A stretch of 64,000 nt of DNA from Ascaphus truei (taxonomy: Eukaryota; Chordata; Amphibia; Anura; Ascaphidae). Shown here piece after piece: positions 10,441 to 22,423 of this stretch (positions are counted from its first letter, which is position 1; the number at the start of each line of letters is the position of its first letter). The translations under genes were made by a program, and so were the position numbers. The stretch is from assembly GCA_036426205.1 (NCBI GenBank), contig CM071573.1, positions 72,762,580 to 72,826,579 of the forward strand, in the 5' to 3' direction. Below the pieces are notes generated by a model that saw only the letters and a list, made by a program, of their open reading frames with translations, ran no database searches and had not been told where the DNA came from.

Positions 10441-11890
10441 TCAAGTTGCGTTTGGTAGTTTGATTAGTGGCGTTGAGAACCCCCGACAGACAATTGCATG
10501 GAAGGCGCGTTCCAGTGCATACTGTGATTGTTTATGGACATATCCCTTCACCACGAGTGGTAACCTATGTGGACACTTAGAACCAGCTTTCCCTGCCACA
10601 GACGCGACGGAACTACGGTGACGTCATCAGAGGTCTGCCGGGAGCTCGATACACAGACCCAGTGAGGAACCGGTGTCGCTACAGTTTGGAGTAACCATCA
10701 TCTCCCTGTTTGACGGCACATGCAATAGCTGAGGTTCTGGAGATGGCCATCGGGGAGATCAAGATTTCTGCCTCTATCGGCTTGACCGTCGCTACCTGGT
10801 GCAGTTGCTGATGTGGTAACATGTCCATAACATGCCATGCTTTTAACATTCTAATTTGATTTACGTGTGATACTCATCGGTGGTCATATCTCAATATATA
10901 TTTTTAATACTACACTATGAGGCTTTGCGCTGTTTCTCTTTTTGTTTTTTGAATTAGGTGCTGGAAGCAGGAAATTATATGGCCTTGTCCAGGGTGCTGT
11001 AGTAGGACACTTTGGCTTCCTACAGTTCATTGCTAAGGCAATAGGAAGCCAAATTGAATACCCTAGACTAGGCCAAATAATTTGGCAATGACCTGTATAT
11101 TAACCTCTTGGAAGCCATAGTGGCCATTATACATGGTGTCAGGGCCAATTTGGCTTCCAGGGGCTTAATACACTTTTTTTTTAATCTTATCTTATATTCC
11201 ATGTTACCTATTTCACTAAGCTGTGGAACATTTAGTACAGACCTGGAGATGAGAAAAACTATTTAGCTGACAAAGATCTAAAAAGGATGGCTGACTATTT
11301 AGGCACATGGTGCGTTAAGTGCAGAAAAAGTAGCTTTTGCTACAAAACAAAGCTTTACTGCTGTTAATATACGATGGTTATGTTATTTATGACTTCTTGA
11401 CATTTACAGAACCCTGTGACTTTTATAGATGGTACGTGAGCTGTAAATAATAATTAAATGTGTTCTGACTGGGTTAAGAAGGACACAGCATGCAGTGTAC
11501 ATTTTTTTGCACTTGTCTCCTAAAATTCCCCTAAACTGGTTTTACAGTGAAATGTTTATGTAACCCTCCTTGTTCAGTTCTAACGGAGTTACATTGCGTT
11601 AGATATATACATGGCAATGCTCAGTCTGTCATACCTGTTCAGGGTGCTGGATCCATACAGTCGGGTTGTGTATATGCAGATAGAAAAATGATTTGTTCCA
11701 TGAATATTTATAGTACAAAAGAACTTTATTCACATGATAATGCTCGCCAAATAAAAACGGACCACTTCAGACATTAACTGATGACAAATAATATGGTTAC
11801 TCCCCTGGTAGCTCTCACTCCTATGCTGATATCAGGATGTATGGAACTCTCGGATGTAGCATGGAACCCCACAAAAGTCAAGAGACCGAT
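10441..11890. other. unclassified repeat-like DNA, possibly a plus-strand Penelope-type 3' end
   Basis: The stretch 10600-10960 is relatively CpG-rich at first and ends in TTTGCGCTGTTTCTC followed by T-rich sequence. This resembles, in the opposite orientation, the end of the element at 11897. There are no coding signals. A duplicated theme (GGAAGCCAAATT, TTGGCTTCC) at 11025-11160 forms inverted repeats. Confidence 0.35.
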
Positions 11891-11896
11891 ATACAG

Positions 11897-12305
11897 TATA
11901 TATATATATTGGAGAAACAAGAGAAAAAGCGCCCGATCCATGTGTAAAATCTGGTAATAAAATTTTAATAAAAAATCACAAGACAAATGCACACTCACAA
12001 TTTGTCAATGCAAATTAAGCATTGTATGGGTAAACCCATGCACCAACAAGTAGCTGCTCGCTGAATGTTTAGTTCAGTACATCAGACCTCACTGCTACCG
12101 GTGCATCACAGTCAGATGTCCCTCTGGAAATTCAGGTATACAGTCTGTTGTTCCAGCATTAGATGCTGTGTGTGGCTCGGGGAACGTTCTCCCTCTCCTG
12201 GCAGCAGACGCACAAGCTATTCCACCAAACGTAGCTCCTTGAAACCACGTGCCCTACGTGTACGCGTTTCTTCCGATTGACGGATTTCATCAGGGGAACC
12301 TGTCA
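11897..12305 (-). mobile_element. hammerhead-core-bearing Penelope/retrozyme-type repeat
   Basis: On the minus strand it runs from a hammerhead-like core at 12245-12301 to a 3' end reading GGGCGCTTTTTCTCTTG followed by a TA microsatellite tail (11900-11915). A GCGC motif followed by a T/CT-rich terminus also occurs at the ends of the repeats at 13420, 10927 and 27085. There is no protein-coding content. Boundaries are approximate because no target-site duplication was resolved. Confidence 0.5.
12245..12301 (-). ncRNA. hammerhead-like motif (probably degenerate)
   Basis: On the minus strand CTGATGA (12287-12293) is followed by TCCG/CGGA pairing around a short loop, then GAAAC, a two-base loop GC and GTA as possible cleavage triplet. 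Helix II has unpaired A bases next to the core and helix I is weak (GTTCCC against a displaced GGGCAC). It has the right order of conserved parts but is less convincing than the copies at 8303 and 8696. Confidence 0.45.
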
Positions 12306-12620
12306 GTCAGTGTGTATGTGCGTCAGTCAGTCAGTGTGTGTGTCAGTCAGTGTGTGTGTGCGTCAGTCAGTATGTGTGCCTCAGGCACTCTGTGTGTGTT
12401 TGTGCGTCAGTCACTCTGTGTATGTGTGTGCGTGCGTCAGTCAGGGTGTGTGTGCGCGCGTCAGCCGGTGTGTGTGTGCGCATCAGTCGGTGTGTGTGTG
12501 TGCGCGTCAGTGTGTGTGTTTGTCAGTCAGCCTGTGTTTGTGTGTCAGTCAGTCTGTGTGTGTGTGTTTCAGACAGGCAGTTCGTGTTGCAGTTCGTGTG
12601 TCAGTCAGGTTGTTGTTGTT
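12302..12620 (+). repeat. TG-rich minisatellite (GTGTGTGCGTCAGTCAG units)
   Basis: Imperfect 16-30 bp units combine TGTGTG with CGTCAGTCAG. The three long plus-strand frames rich in Cys/Val/Ser are repeat artefacts. Confidence 0.9.
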
Positions 12621-12639
12621 GTGTACCCCCCCCCCCTCT

Positions 12640-13370
12640 GCTTTTTCCTCTGCCCTGCCGTGAAGGGTGGTGGGGGGGTGGTGGTGATACCTGCTCGCGC
12701 TCCTGGCTTCCCGGCCCGTCCGCTGGTCCAGGGCAGGGAGAGGTGGTCGATACCTGCTGGCGCCCCCCAGTGCTCCCAGATTTCCGGCCTATCCGTGGGA
12801 GGTGTTTGTGGGGTGGTGGTGATACCTGCTGGCGCCACCCGGCGCTCCTGGCTTCCCGGCTCGGCTGCGGGCGGAGGGGTGGTACTGCCCACTGGCGCTC
12901 CTGGCGGTAATACGGGGCCTGAGAAGAAGAGCCGAGTGGGCAGGCTGTGGCGTGTGAGAGGCGGCAGCGGCATGTGAGAGACGGCAGCATCAGTTACTCG
13001 GCGGCATAAGTTTGGCTGGCGGGAGGCGGCATGTTGAGAGGTGAGGTGGAGGAGGCTTGCTTTTGGTGTGCTGGGGGGTGTTTGAGGTGAGGCGGTGGCG
13101 CCGAGGAGCAGGCGCCGCAGCCCATGGGTAGCGGTGCTGGCAGCACCGGGGAGGCTGGGATTTGCGGTGAGGGTGGGTGGGGGGAGAGGTGAGGTGGTGG
13201 CGGCACCGAGGAGCGGGCGCCGCTGGCCGTGGGTAGCGGTGCAGAGGCTGGGGTTTGCTGTGGGTTTGGGGGGAGTGTGGAGGGGGGTGTGGGGAGAGGT
13301 GAGGTGGCGGCACCGAGGAACGGGCAGCTTGGGTAGCTGTGTCGCGGCGGGTGAGTGTGACCAATGAGGC
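12640..13370. repeat. GC-rich minisatellite block
   Basis: Two tandem families adjoin. About three ~90-bp units contain GATACCTGCTGGCGCC and CTCCTGGCTTCCCGG (12690-12910), and about three ~100-bp units contain GAGGTGAGGTGG, GGCACCGAGGA and GGGTAGC (13070-13335). CpG density is far above the neighbourhood. Long frames on both strands (up to 242 aa) follow from the low stop frequency in GC-rich repeats; no domain is recognisable. Confidence 0.75.
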
Positions 13371-13399
13371 GTGCGGGGCAGGACTATTTTATAGTCAAA

Positions 13400-14112
13400 T
13401 TAGGAGAGCAAGTATTATATAAAAAAAAACCTGGCGCTAGTGATAAAGGGTTAAATATAGAATATATAAATAGCAGCTCTAAACCCAAATAGAAGTCACC
13501 TCTAAATTCACAGCAAATATACAACAAGAATGAGGGGAAGCTATTTAGTTGTGCAAATAAGTGCAACTATAAGCGCTAGTAAAGTGCAATTTATAGTGCA
13601 AAATACATTCAGTGCAAAAAAGTGTACCATTTAAAGTGGCAAAATAAAAGTGGCAGAATGAAGTGTATTGCATTTGGTCTTCTTTTTTGTCTTCAGAAAA
13701 AAAATGTTTTCGACCTCCAGTAATTATATGAAAGAAAGAAGAAGGGTCCAATAGTATAGATTGCCTAGTTTATAGTGGATCATAAAATAGAACAACTGGT
13801 TGCACACACATTTAACACGCAACACAGGCATTGTATAGGTGATGTCTCCTTGGTGGTCTCGTAGGTGCTCAGCTGTTTTCAATGCCTTTATCCCCGTCTG
13901 GAAGACACAGGGAGTTTCGGCTCACTCTCCTGGTGTTTAGTTCCTGATCGTGATGTCAGCAAATCTCATCTCGCGATCTTTGGGGCTCTGGTGCTCTCAG
14001 CTGTTCTGCAGACCTGCGGACCTCTGATCACCTTTTCCTCCTCTTCCAAGGTAACTGGCTCTCCAACTCTATACGTTTCACCTGATGGCTTCATCAGCTG
14101 AGCGCGTACTAC
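13400..14112 (-). mobile_element. hammerhead-core-bearing Penelope/retrozyme-type repeat
   Basis: On the minus strand it starts near a hammerhead-like core at 14065-14110 and ends in TAGCGCCAGG followed by a T-run and TATATAAT at about 13440-13410, the same kind of end as the element at 11897. The interior holds short near-direct repeats (AGTGCAA words, 13550-13650). There is no credible ORF. Confidence 0.45.
14060..14110 (-). ncRNA. hammerhead-like motif (degenerate)
   Basis: On the minus strand CTGATGA (14091-14097) is followed by an AGCC...GGT helix II with one mismatch, then GAAAC and a possible GTT cleavage triplet. Helix I pairing is poor. It is probably a decayed copy. Confidence 0.35.
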
Positions 14113-15034
14113 AGATCTAGGAAGAGATCTGCAGGAGGAAATCAAAACAGCTGAGGAGGTACTTATTCTTGTTTTCTTTATATTAGTTAGATTTGCAATC
14201 TCCTAAATAGTATCAATAGTGCCCCATTTCAAGTGGCCTATAGAGGCAATACACCCTATCCTCCTGGAACAGTATCCCGTCACTGTGTTCTGCCTGCCTC
14301 GTCCATGCATACTGGATAGAGCATTTACTTAGGACCATATGGTGGTGCTGATTTGATTATGCTCCTGAGCTACTACTCTGAGAACTCCCTACTGAGCACA
14401 TGCTTTCTCCTCTTCCCGAATGAGAACAATCTTGCACCATTACTATATGCGCTAACTATATAGGGCACGTTCCTTAACTGAAAATAATAAATGGTGACAG
14501 GACATCGTTAATACTCATAAGTATACACACAACCTATTTACAGGACTCACAGTGAGGCTTCAATCTGAAATCTGAGAAACCTGTTTCTAGAACATTGTGT
14601 GGCTCTATATATGCCCTAATATTTCCCTATACTGACATCACTGGTCACAGGACATACTAGGGAGTGGCTATCCTTTCTGCATAGTGTTCCGGCATCACAC
14701 GATGGGGAGAGGAGAAACCTGAGTGATTCCAAACAATTAACCCATTAAGGCTGTTAACCCCTAATACTAACTAGTAGTCCCCAAAGGGGGCTGGGGGGGA
14801 TGGTACACGTATATTTAATGCTTCCAACAGTACAAAAACATTGAAACCAAGGTTGAAGTTCACAAAACAAAGTTAATCGGTACCCCAAAAAATAAAGTAA
14901 TTTCCAGATATAATAGAAATAATAACACAATAGTGAATATTAAATTGAATGCATTGATGCTCCATTGTGTAATAAACCCGTTGGTTGCATTTCACCACCT
15001 ACTAATAGTGAAGGTGATAATTGTAGCATATATA
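14113..15034. other. unannotated DNA
   Basis: No gene or element is recognised. It is AT-rich with short C-rich and G-rich tracts. Confidence 0.5.
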
Positions 15035-15427
15035 TGTAGCCCCCTTTCCCCCGTGTCTTGGGAAACTACTTGTGGTGTGTTACCTGAGAGAGGCCTGATC
15101 CTCCGCTGCAGGGAGCCTGGGGTGTACCTGATTCTATCTGGTGACAGCGCCTCCACCTGAGAAGGATCCCAATACAATAGGATAGCATCTCCCAAGACAA
15201 TACACTAGTAAATACACACACAAGTATGATAAGAGTATTTACTGAATATGCAACTTATAGAATAATTAAACAACACAGTACTGTACAGTGGCGACAGGAT
15301 CGCCAGCCCGCCTACCGCAGCACTCCCTACAACTGTGCTGGGTCCGCCGGCCACTCCGGTGGCACCCGGCATCTCCATGCACGCGCCCCAGCTACAGCTA
15401 AGGGGACCAGAGGGGGACCTGGCTACA
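15035..15427 (-). mobile_element. internally deleted solo LTR of the TGTAGCCCCC family
   Basis: It starts TGTAGCCCCCTTT and ends GGCTACA, with flanks TATA (15031-15034) and AATA (15428-15431). The start is the reverse complement of the 3' end of the LTR at 28604-29709 (AAAGGGGGCTACA), and GACAGCGCCTCCACCT matches that copy's GGTGGAGGCACTGC on the other strand. At 393 bp it is much shorter than its relative, so it is a deleted or rearranged copy. Confidence 0.45.
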
Positions 15428-15698
15428 AATAAAGTTCATGATAAGCCTTTAATAATTAATAACATAATTCAAATAATTTTTATTCACAGATAGTGCTGAT
15501 CACTGAATGACATTTGAAATTGGATCTCTGGTATAGTTTATTTTTTTTAAATCAAAACAAATTGAGTTTTAGTCCTAGTTACTCTTCAAAGCTTTCACTT
15601 CTCTTTTACAAAACAAAGAAAAGAAACACTACCAATGTTTAACATGTATTAATACCTGAAATACAGTATGTACCACAAACCAAACTAGTCCAGTAATA

Positions 15699-15881
15699 CA
15701 GGGGTTCTCAATTCCAGTCCCCAAGACCCCCCAGCAGGCCAAGTTTTTAAGATATCCCTGATTCAGACCAGGCGGCTCAATTAGTGGTTCAGTCTAAGAT
15801 TGAGTCACCTGTGCTGAAGCAGGGATATCTTGAAAACCTTGCATGTTGGGCAGTTTTGAGGACTGCAGTTGAGAACCTCTG
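15699..15881. mobile_element. hAT-type palindromic MITE, complete copy
   Basis: It is 183 bp, starting CAGGGGTTCTCAATTCC and ending with the inverted counterpart GTTGAGAACCTCTG. It is flanked by CAGTAATA (15691-15698) and CAGTAAAA (15882-15889), an 8-bp target-site duplication with one mismatch, which is the hAT signature. It has no coding capacity. Confidence 0.85.
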
Positions 15882-16440
15882 CAGTAAAACAATTATTATA
15901 TCAGATTTCTTATGTTCCTTGCTTAATCTCAGATATGTTCTATTCTATGTTGCATTTCACAGCTTTTCATCGTTTTTTTAAAAAAAAACTACTGTAGGTA
16001 CTTAAAGTGGTAAGTACTATTCTTTTTTTTTTTTTTTTTAGACTTTCTTTTTATTGGCTTTTGCATACATACATAGGAAAAAATAATATCAACCTCCATT
16101 TTAGGTAAACCAAAACAAAAAAAAGCTGTCTGGCACATACAACACAAAACTGGACACATGATGGGGAGACGACAAGACAACACGACAACACAACCAGGAC
16201 TACACAGGGAAGTGGGGGAGGGAAAGGTTGGGGTGAGAAGGGTCAGGCGATGATTGTCAATCTGTTCATCTTCTGTCTGCGTCCACCGGTCCAATGCCAC
16301 TGCTGCTGTACGGCTCGCCAACATCCGCTTAGGCGATACTGCTTCTGATTTACTAATTCTATCTAAGGGATCCCTCCATCTGGTCAGCCCATCCCGTCCT
16401 GCTCCACAGCCTCCATCAAAGGAGAACTCACTTACTTCAA

Positions 16441-19400
16441 TCACAGCCAAATTGTGTTGTCATTCACCCCTTGAATATCTGTCTGGGCCAGCCAGGGCGG
16501 CCAGACCTTTTGGAATTTATCGCCGGAGTCATTAACTAGGCTCGTTAATTTCTCCATCCGGCATATGAACCAAATTCTGTTCCTGATCTTTGCTATTGAT
16601 GGAATTGCATTCTGATTCCACAGTGCTGCGGTCTTGCACCTCATAGCTGTTGCAAAATGTGCTATTAATTTGTTCCCCGTGCGCGAAACATCCTTTGTGG
16701 GTTTGCTTAACAGAAACAGCCACGGGTCCAGCTGAATTTGGAGGCCCAAAAAAATCCTCTGTAGCCAATCTTGAATCTGGATCCAAACAGGTACTATTTT
16801 CGGGCAAGTCCAAAGCATGTGTACCAGGTCCCCCCGTTCCCCGCACCGCCTGGGGCAGAGCGGGGAAAAGCCCGGGACGAATTTAGCTAATCTAACTGGG
16901 GTGAGATACCATCGTAACATTACCTTATATGAGTTCTCCTTTAATGTCGTGCAAATGGAGCTACTAGCTGCAGCCTTAAATATCGCTGTCCAGTCCTCTA
17001 GTGTGCACTGTAAGTCTGATTCCCATTGGTCCATAAATCTGGGCTTGTTCGTACCGTCCTTGTCAGCACCGACCACGTCTCTGTACAAAGCAGAGATCAG
17101 TCCCCGCAGGTCTGTACCTCTCCCGCAGAGCCTTTCGAAATTTGTTAACTGTGGTCTCACTGGGTGTGCGTTGTAAAATGCCCGGACTTGGAGGTACCTA
17201 ATAAATTCTGTGTTGGGAATGTCCGTTTCTGACTTTAATAGCTCAAATGATTTAATTGTGTTACTACCCTCCAGGTCCTTCAACCTCCTAATCCCAAATT
17301 TGCGCCACAGTGGGAAACTCTTGCCTGCTAGTCCAGGAGCAAAATCCAGATTGCCATATAAGGGAGCCATACGTGTGTGTTTGGAGGTTAGCAAGTGGTT
17401 ACCTTTAGACGCCTCCCAGACCGAGAGCGAGTTGAGCACAGAGGTCAGTGGTTCATTTATGTCCTTTACCCGTATCCTCGGGTAACAGATTAGGTCACTA
17501 AGCTCTAGAGTGGCACACCTCTCCTTCTCCAGTGCCACCCACCTCCTGAGCTCGGGGTCCCCATGCCATTGCGTGATTTGGCACAATTGCGCCGCTTTGT
17601 AGTAGGACATAATGCTCAGGACAGCTAGACCCCCCCCCCCCTCCTTAGACTTCTGCATCATTTTGGCATTTATCCTTGGATTTTTACACTTCCATATAAA
17701 TTTTGATATCGATTTTTGAAGACCTGTGATATCCGCCCTTGTCACGGGTACTGGGAGAGTTTGAAACAGGTATAAAATCCGGGGGAGGATGTTCATCTTG
17801 ACACTATAGATCCTACCTAACCATGAGATACCATATGCTGCCCAGTCTTGTAATTCCTTTTTTAGAGTCTTCAATAGACTAGGGTAGTTTGCTTGATATA
17901 GGGCGCCTATCTTTTTTGTGATATGCACCCCTAGGTACCTTATGGATGAGGGTCGCCACTTAAACTGGAAGTTGAGTTCTATCAGCTTCTCCATCTCCCG
18001 GGGGTTGTTAAGGCTTAGTGCCTCTGATTTTGTTTGATTTATTTTAAACCCCGAGATCTGGGCAAATCGCTCTAGAAGCTCGAACAGGTTAGGTAACGAG
18101 ATGAGCGGCTTGGTCAGGGTCAGAATAATATCGTCTGCGTACAAAGCCTCTTTGTGTTCTTGCGAGTGTATTTGTACCCCAGAGATATCAGAGTTGCTGC
18201 GAATTTGGGCTGCAAGTGGTTCGATGCATAGGGCAAACAGCAAGGGCGATAACAGGCATCCTTGTCTCGTACCATTTTTAATTGGAAACAGCTCTGAGGG
18301 GAACCCCTGGTGGACCACCCGCGCTGCTGGCGCATTGTAAAGCGCTTTTATTGCCCTCTGGAATCTGCCTCCAAACCGAAATGCCCCAAGCGTGGACTCC
18401 AAGTACGGCCAGTCAATCCTGTCAAAGGCCTTCTCCGCGTCTAAGCTTAAAACCACACTCTGGACCCCGTTGGCTTCCACAAAATCAATTATATCTACAA
18501 TCCGTCTGGTGTTGTCGGCCGCCTGTCTATTTGTAACAAAGCCAACTTGGTCCGGATGGATAAGCCTCAGCAGGATGACGCTTAAACGGTTGGCCAATAA
18601 TTTGGAGTAGATTTTGACATCCGTGTTAATCAATGATATTGGTCGGTAACTTTGGCAATTTGTAGGGTCTTTATCCTCTATATGAATCAAGGAAATCGAC
18701 GCCTGGAGCATCTGTTCAGAAAAGGGCGCTCCCGCTAGCACTCCGTTATATAACCGGAGCAAATGTGGAGCAAGAACTCCTATAAATTTTTTATAGTATA
18801 GGTTTGAGAACCCATCTTGGCCTGGGGCTTTAGAGGGCTTCAAACCCTTGACCACCGCTGCCAATTCTTCCTCTGTGAAGTCGCCCTGGAGTGACTCTCG
18901 CTCCAAGCTGTCCAATTGTGGCAATGCTGCGTCTGCTAGGAATTTCCACAGTTTACTGCTTGTCTTAGCATTGTGAACCACCTTCTCCCCATTATATAGC
19001 TGTGTATAGAACTTTTTGAACTCTTCCACAATAACTTTGGGATTAGATGAGACCCTCCCCCCTGCCGTCTTAATAGAATGTATATTGAAATTTGGCTTTC
19101 TATTGCAGAGTCTGGTGCCTAGCATAGTGTCCGGCTTATTAGCCTTCTCAAAAAACTTCCTCTGTGTCCAGCTCAGATCCTTCTCAGCCCGGGATGTGAG
19201 GAGGAGGTTAAGCTCAATCCTTACATCCTTCAACTCCTGTAAAGTATCTGCTCTACCTGATCGGTTATGTAGTGTAGAGAGCTCGTGTAACCTCTGGTAT
19301 AGCAGGGTCAATTTGGCCTCCCTTTTTTTTTTTTCCTGGCTGCTATGCCTATAAGTGCTCCCCGCATCGTGGCTTTGTGAGCCTCCCACAGCGTTGTGTG

Positions 19401-20240
19401 GGATTCCACACTGTCGAGATTAGTCTGGAAATACTGCGAGATTTCCTCTTTAACGAGCTTTGCAATATCAGGTATTTTGATCAACGATTCATTGAGTCTC
19501 CAATTTGCTCCAGAACTAGCCGGACCAATTTGCACGCATCTCAGCTCCATAGACGCGTGATCCGACCATGTGATGTCATGTATGTTAGTGTCGTAAATCT
19601 GTGGGACCATTCTGCTAGAGACAAAGAAGTGGTCAATCCTGCTGTAGCTGTCGTGGGGATGGGAATAAAATGTGTAACAACGTTCTCCCTGGTGTTGTTC
19701 TCTCCATATGTCTACTAGGCCCAACTGTCTAAGTCCTTTCAGCATCGGCCCATTACCCTCTCTCCTCTGGTTCTGCTGGAGTGGGGAACGATCTGCCCTT
19801 GGGTCCATAACCTTATTGAAGTCCCCTGCCAGTACTACATATCCTTCCGCCCAGCGCTGGAGCGTCCGAAAAAATTCTTCAAAGAACCGAGATTCAATAG
19901 TGCTGGGCGCATATACGCACGCCAATGTCAATCTGCTTTGCTTCATGGGGCCCACCAGAATGATGTACCTCCCTTTGGGATCTCGCTTCACTTTCTCAAC
20001 TTGAAAGGGGGGTTTATTATGGAATAATATGGCTACTCCTCTTTTCATTTCCTCTGCAGAGGACAGATATACCTGTCTAAAATGCTTGTCTAAAAACTTT
20101 GGCCTGTTTTGGGTGCTAAAGTGAGTCTCCTGCAGGAAGACAACGTCGGCCCGTCTACGCCGAAATTCGGAGAAGGCAACCTTTCTCTTATTCGGGCTAT
20201 TAAATCCCTTGACGTTCTGGGAAAGGAATGTTACCGCCAT
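16441..20240 (-). pseudogene. L1/Tx1-like ORF2: endonuclease, reverse transcriptase, CCHC
   Basis: The 3800-nt span is about 1266 codons plus two extra bases. The first ~300 residues are an APE-type endonuclease with SQNVKG, QETHF, VYAPS, AGDFN, SRIDHFFVS and WSDHA. The reverse transcriptase follows, with KAPGQDGFS, YRPISLINTD, VLSLDAEKAFDRIDW (motif A), GTRQGCLLSPLLF (motif B), YADDIILT (motif C, catalytic YADD) and GFKINQTKS. Near the C terminus CPRRCGERGDLVHMLWTC is a C-x3-C-x7-H-x4-C zinc-knuckle-like motif. The frame breaks at a T12 tract (19323-19334): the second element has T10 at the same place (43301-43310) and stays open. Downstream of that slip the frame is open for over 950 codons with all catalytic residues kept. 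The start ATG at 20240 lies just before the endonuclease, as in the other copy. Confidence 0.9.
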
Positions 20241-21449
20241 GTACGTGTGTGGTTTGGGTGTATATGTATATAGCAGATCTCTTGCCTACCTAAATATAGC
20301 AAAGGTTGGTTTCCTGTTCGTCGATGTTGGTGGCTGCTGCAGATCTTCTTTCTTTCGCCGAGGGGGTCTGGGGTAGGGAAGGGGAAGAACACAAGGGAAA
20401 AACAGAGAAAACATATATTAACAAACAGGACCGTGTTGGTCCCTCCGGACCTCGGGTTCACCGCCCGGGAAGGACTCCCTCTCTCTGGACCCCCCTCCCT
20501 CCAGGTCCAGTACCATGGCCCCTGACTCCGGCCACGTGTTCCCGGGACTTTGACGGGAATGTAGGCTAGGCCCCCATCCCCGCCCATGCAGCGTATGCCT
20601 ACAGGTAGGATTGGCAACATGCCCCCCCCCCCCCGCCGGCAGCAGTAACCGTTGGCGCCAAACTCGCACTTCGAACTTAACTCAACTTTGTCAGTAACTA
20701 CCCCCCCCTCCCTCCCCCCCCCTCCAACTGTTAAACCAACCACCCTCCCCTTGGGCCTTGTAGCCCCAGACCGCAGAGCTCTTCGCGCCTCTATCTCTAT
20801 CCTAAATTGTCGCTCTTCGTCCCTGCAATGTGCCGGTAGCCTCCAATGCTATAAGCCCCTTGGGCTGCTGCGGACCTTTCGGGTCCTTTCCTTCTCCGTC
20901 TCCACCCCCCTCCGTGTGTAGGGACCACTGCAGTTGCCCCCCCTCCACCCAAGTCCGCCCCACGTTCCCCTGGCGGCAAAGTTCGTGCTCCCCCGCCAGG
21001 GAGTACTGCGTCACCACCAGCGACAGATGGTACTCGGGCTTCCGTCTTCGCTCCCGCGAGCCCGGAAGAGCATCCAGATACCGCGAGACCAAGCCGGGTG
21101 ATGTCATCAGGATGGGCGCGGGGAGCGCATTCGAGGGCTAACCATCGGGAGGAGAGGGTGGATCCGGAGGCGGGCCAAGGCAGCGGAGCAGTCTTTCACG
21201 CCGAAATCCACGCCGCCATGGGATTTTCGCGCCTCTGCCCCAGGTAAGCCCGCGCGGCCATTTTAGGGGTCTGGATTCAGAGTTAGTGTACAAGGGATAT
21301 CAATCACCCCCGGCTGTCTGAAGATTCTGAGAAGGTCACGAACAGTTTGAGCTGTGGGGTTAGTCTAGGCAATAACTGGAACAAAACCAAAATATATTTA
21401 TACATCCGCTTTGGCATCGCTTTGCTGCGACTGCGGCACCCTTGATGAT
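20241..21449 (-). other. long inter-ORF segment of element A
   Basis: There are about 1.2 kb between ORF1 and ORF2, GC-rich and full of C-runs (20620-20632, 20701-20722). It shares scattered words with the corresponding segment of element B (GATCTTCTT...CTGGG near 20342 and 44288; GGCAACAT near 20612 and 44584). No conserved protein is visible in it. Confidence 0.55.
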
Positions 21450-22423
21450 TTAGGAGCCCCTATTGAAGCCCACCGCCTTCTCCGATCTTTTGTCCCTCTG
21501 AGAGGAGGACACCGCCACCCAGGGCTCCGCTCGCGGTGAAACCGTCTCCTGTCTCTCCATGTGAGTAGCGTCGGTATTCGTGGGAGTATTGGAAGCACCC
21601 TTGATCCCCAGTTTCTAAAGAAAGGCAGTGCCTTCAGAGGGTTGTCTCAGCACGTGGCAACGGCCATTTTTAAGCACAACCAGTGCAAAAGGGAAGGCCC
21701 ACCTGTATCTTATATCCCTGTCCCTTAGTTCCTTTGTGACGTGCAGAACTGCCCGTCTGCGGGACAGGGTGAGGGGGGAGATGTCTTGAAAGACGGCCAG
21801 GGTGATCCCTTCAAATGTAATATGCGGGGTAGCCCTCGTGATCCTGCACACGTCTTCCTTTTTTTTTTAAAGTGGTGCAGCCGGTGGATGACATCGCGTG
21901 GGGGGTTAGATGGCAGGGGCCGCGACCGCAGGGCTCAGTGGCAACGGTCCATTGAAAGTTCGGCCTCGGTCTTACCCGGTAGAATTGACGTCATCCACCG
22001 GCTTAGCAGGGCCTCTGGGTCCAAGATCTCCTCAGGGATCCCCCGTACGCGTAGGTTGTTGCGCCGGTCCCGGTTTTCAGAATCTTCCTGCCTGGCCTCC
22101 AACTCTGCAATTCTGGTCCCTAGAGCCCCCTGTCGCGTGTCCGTCTCCATGCGGTCCTCCAATTCGCTTGTGCGGGTTCCAATTTGGATGATATCCTTTC
22201 TGAGGCTCTCCACTTCCCCTTTAAAAAAAGTTTTTAGGTCCACGAGGAGCCTCGCTATCTCCTGCTTTATTATTTTGGACTTGCCGGCGGATGCTCCCTC
22301 TGCCTCTTGGGCCGAGTCAGAGTCTGAGACCGCAGAGTGCTCTGCCGCTCCGGCCTTGCTCGGGCCCGTGAAATATGAGCGGACATCTGTTTTGCGCCGG
22401 GCCTTCAGTCTTGTTGCCGCCAT
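21450..22423 (-). pseudogene. L1/Tx1-like ORF1 (RNA-binding/chaperone type), disrupted
   Basis: The 974-nt span is about 323 residues once a frame slip is ignored. The N-terminal 80 residues are basic and low-complexity; a heptad-like coiled coil follows (FFKGEVESLRKDIIQIGTRT and after). RRNNLRVRGIPEE is the hallmark start of the RNA-recognition-like domain of L1 ORF1 proteins, and the C-terminal domain contains YRWAFPFALVV. Breaks: TGA at the codon after SMDRCH, where the other copy has AGA (consistent with CGA to TGA); an A10 tract (21859-21868) where the other copy has eight bases; and TAG at about 21612. The family role is to trimerise, coat element RNA and chaperone target-primed reverse transcription. 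Confidence 0.8.

Noticed and set aside
12249..12977. 242-codon plus-strand frame and overlapping frames on both strands
   Set aside because: They run through TG-rich and GC-rich tandem repeats; composition explains the lack of stops.
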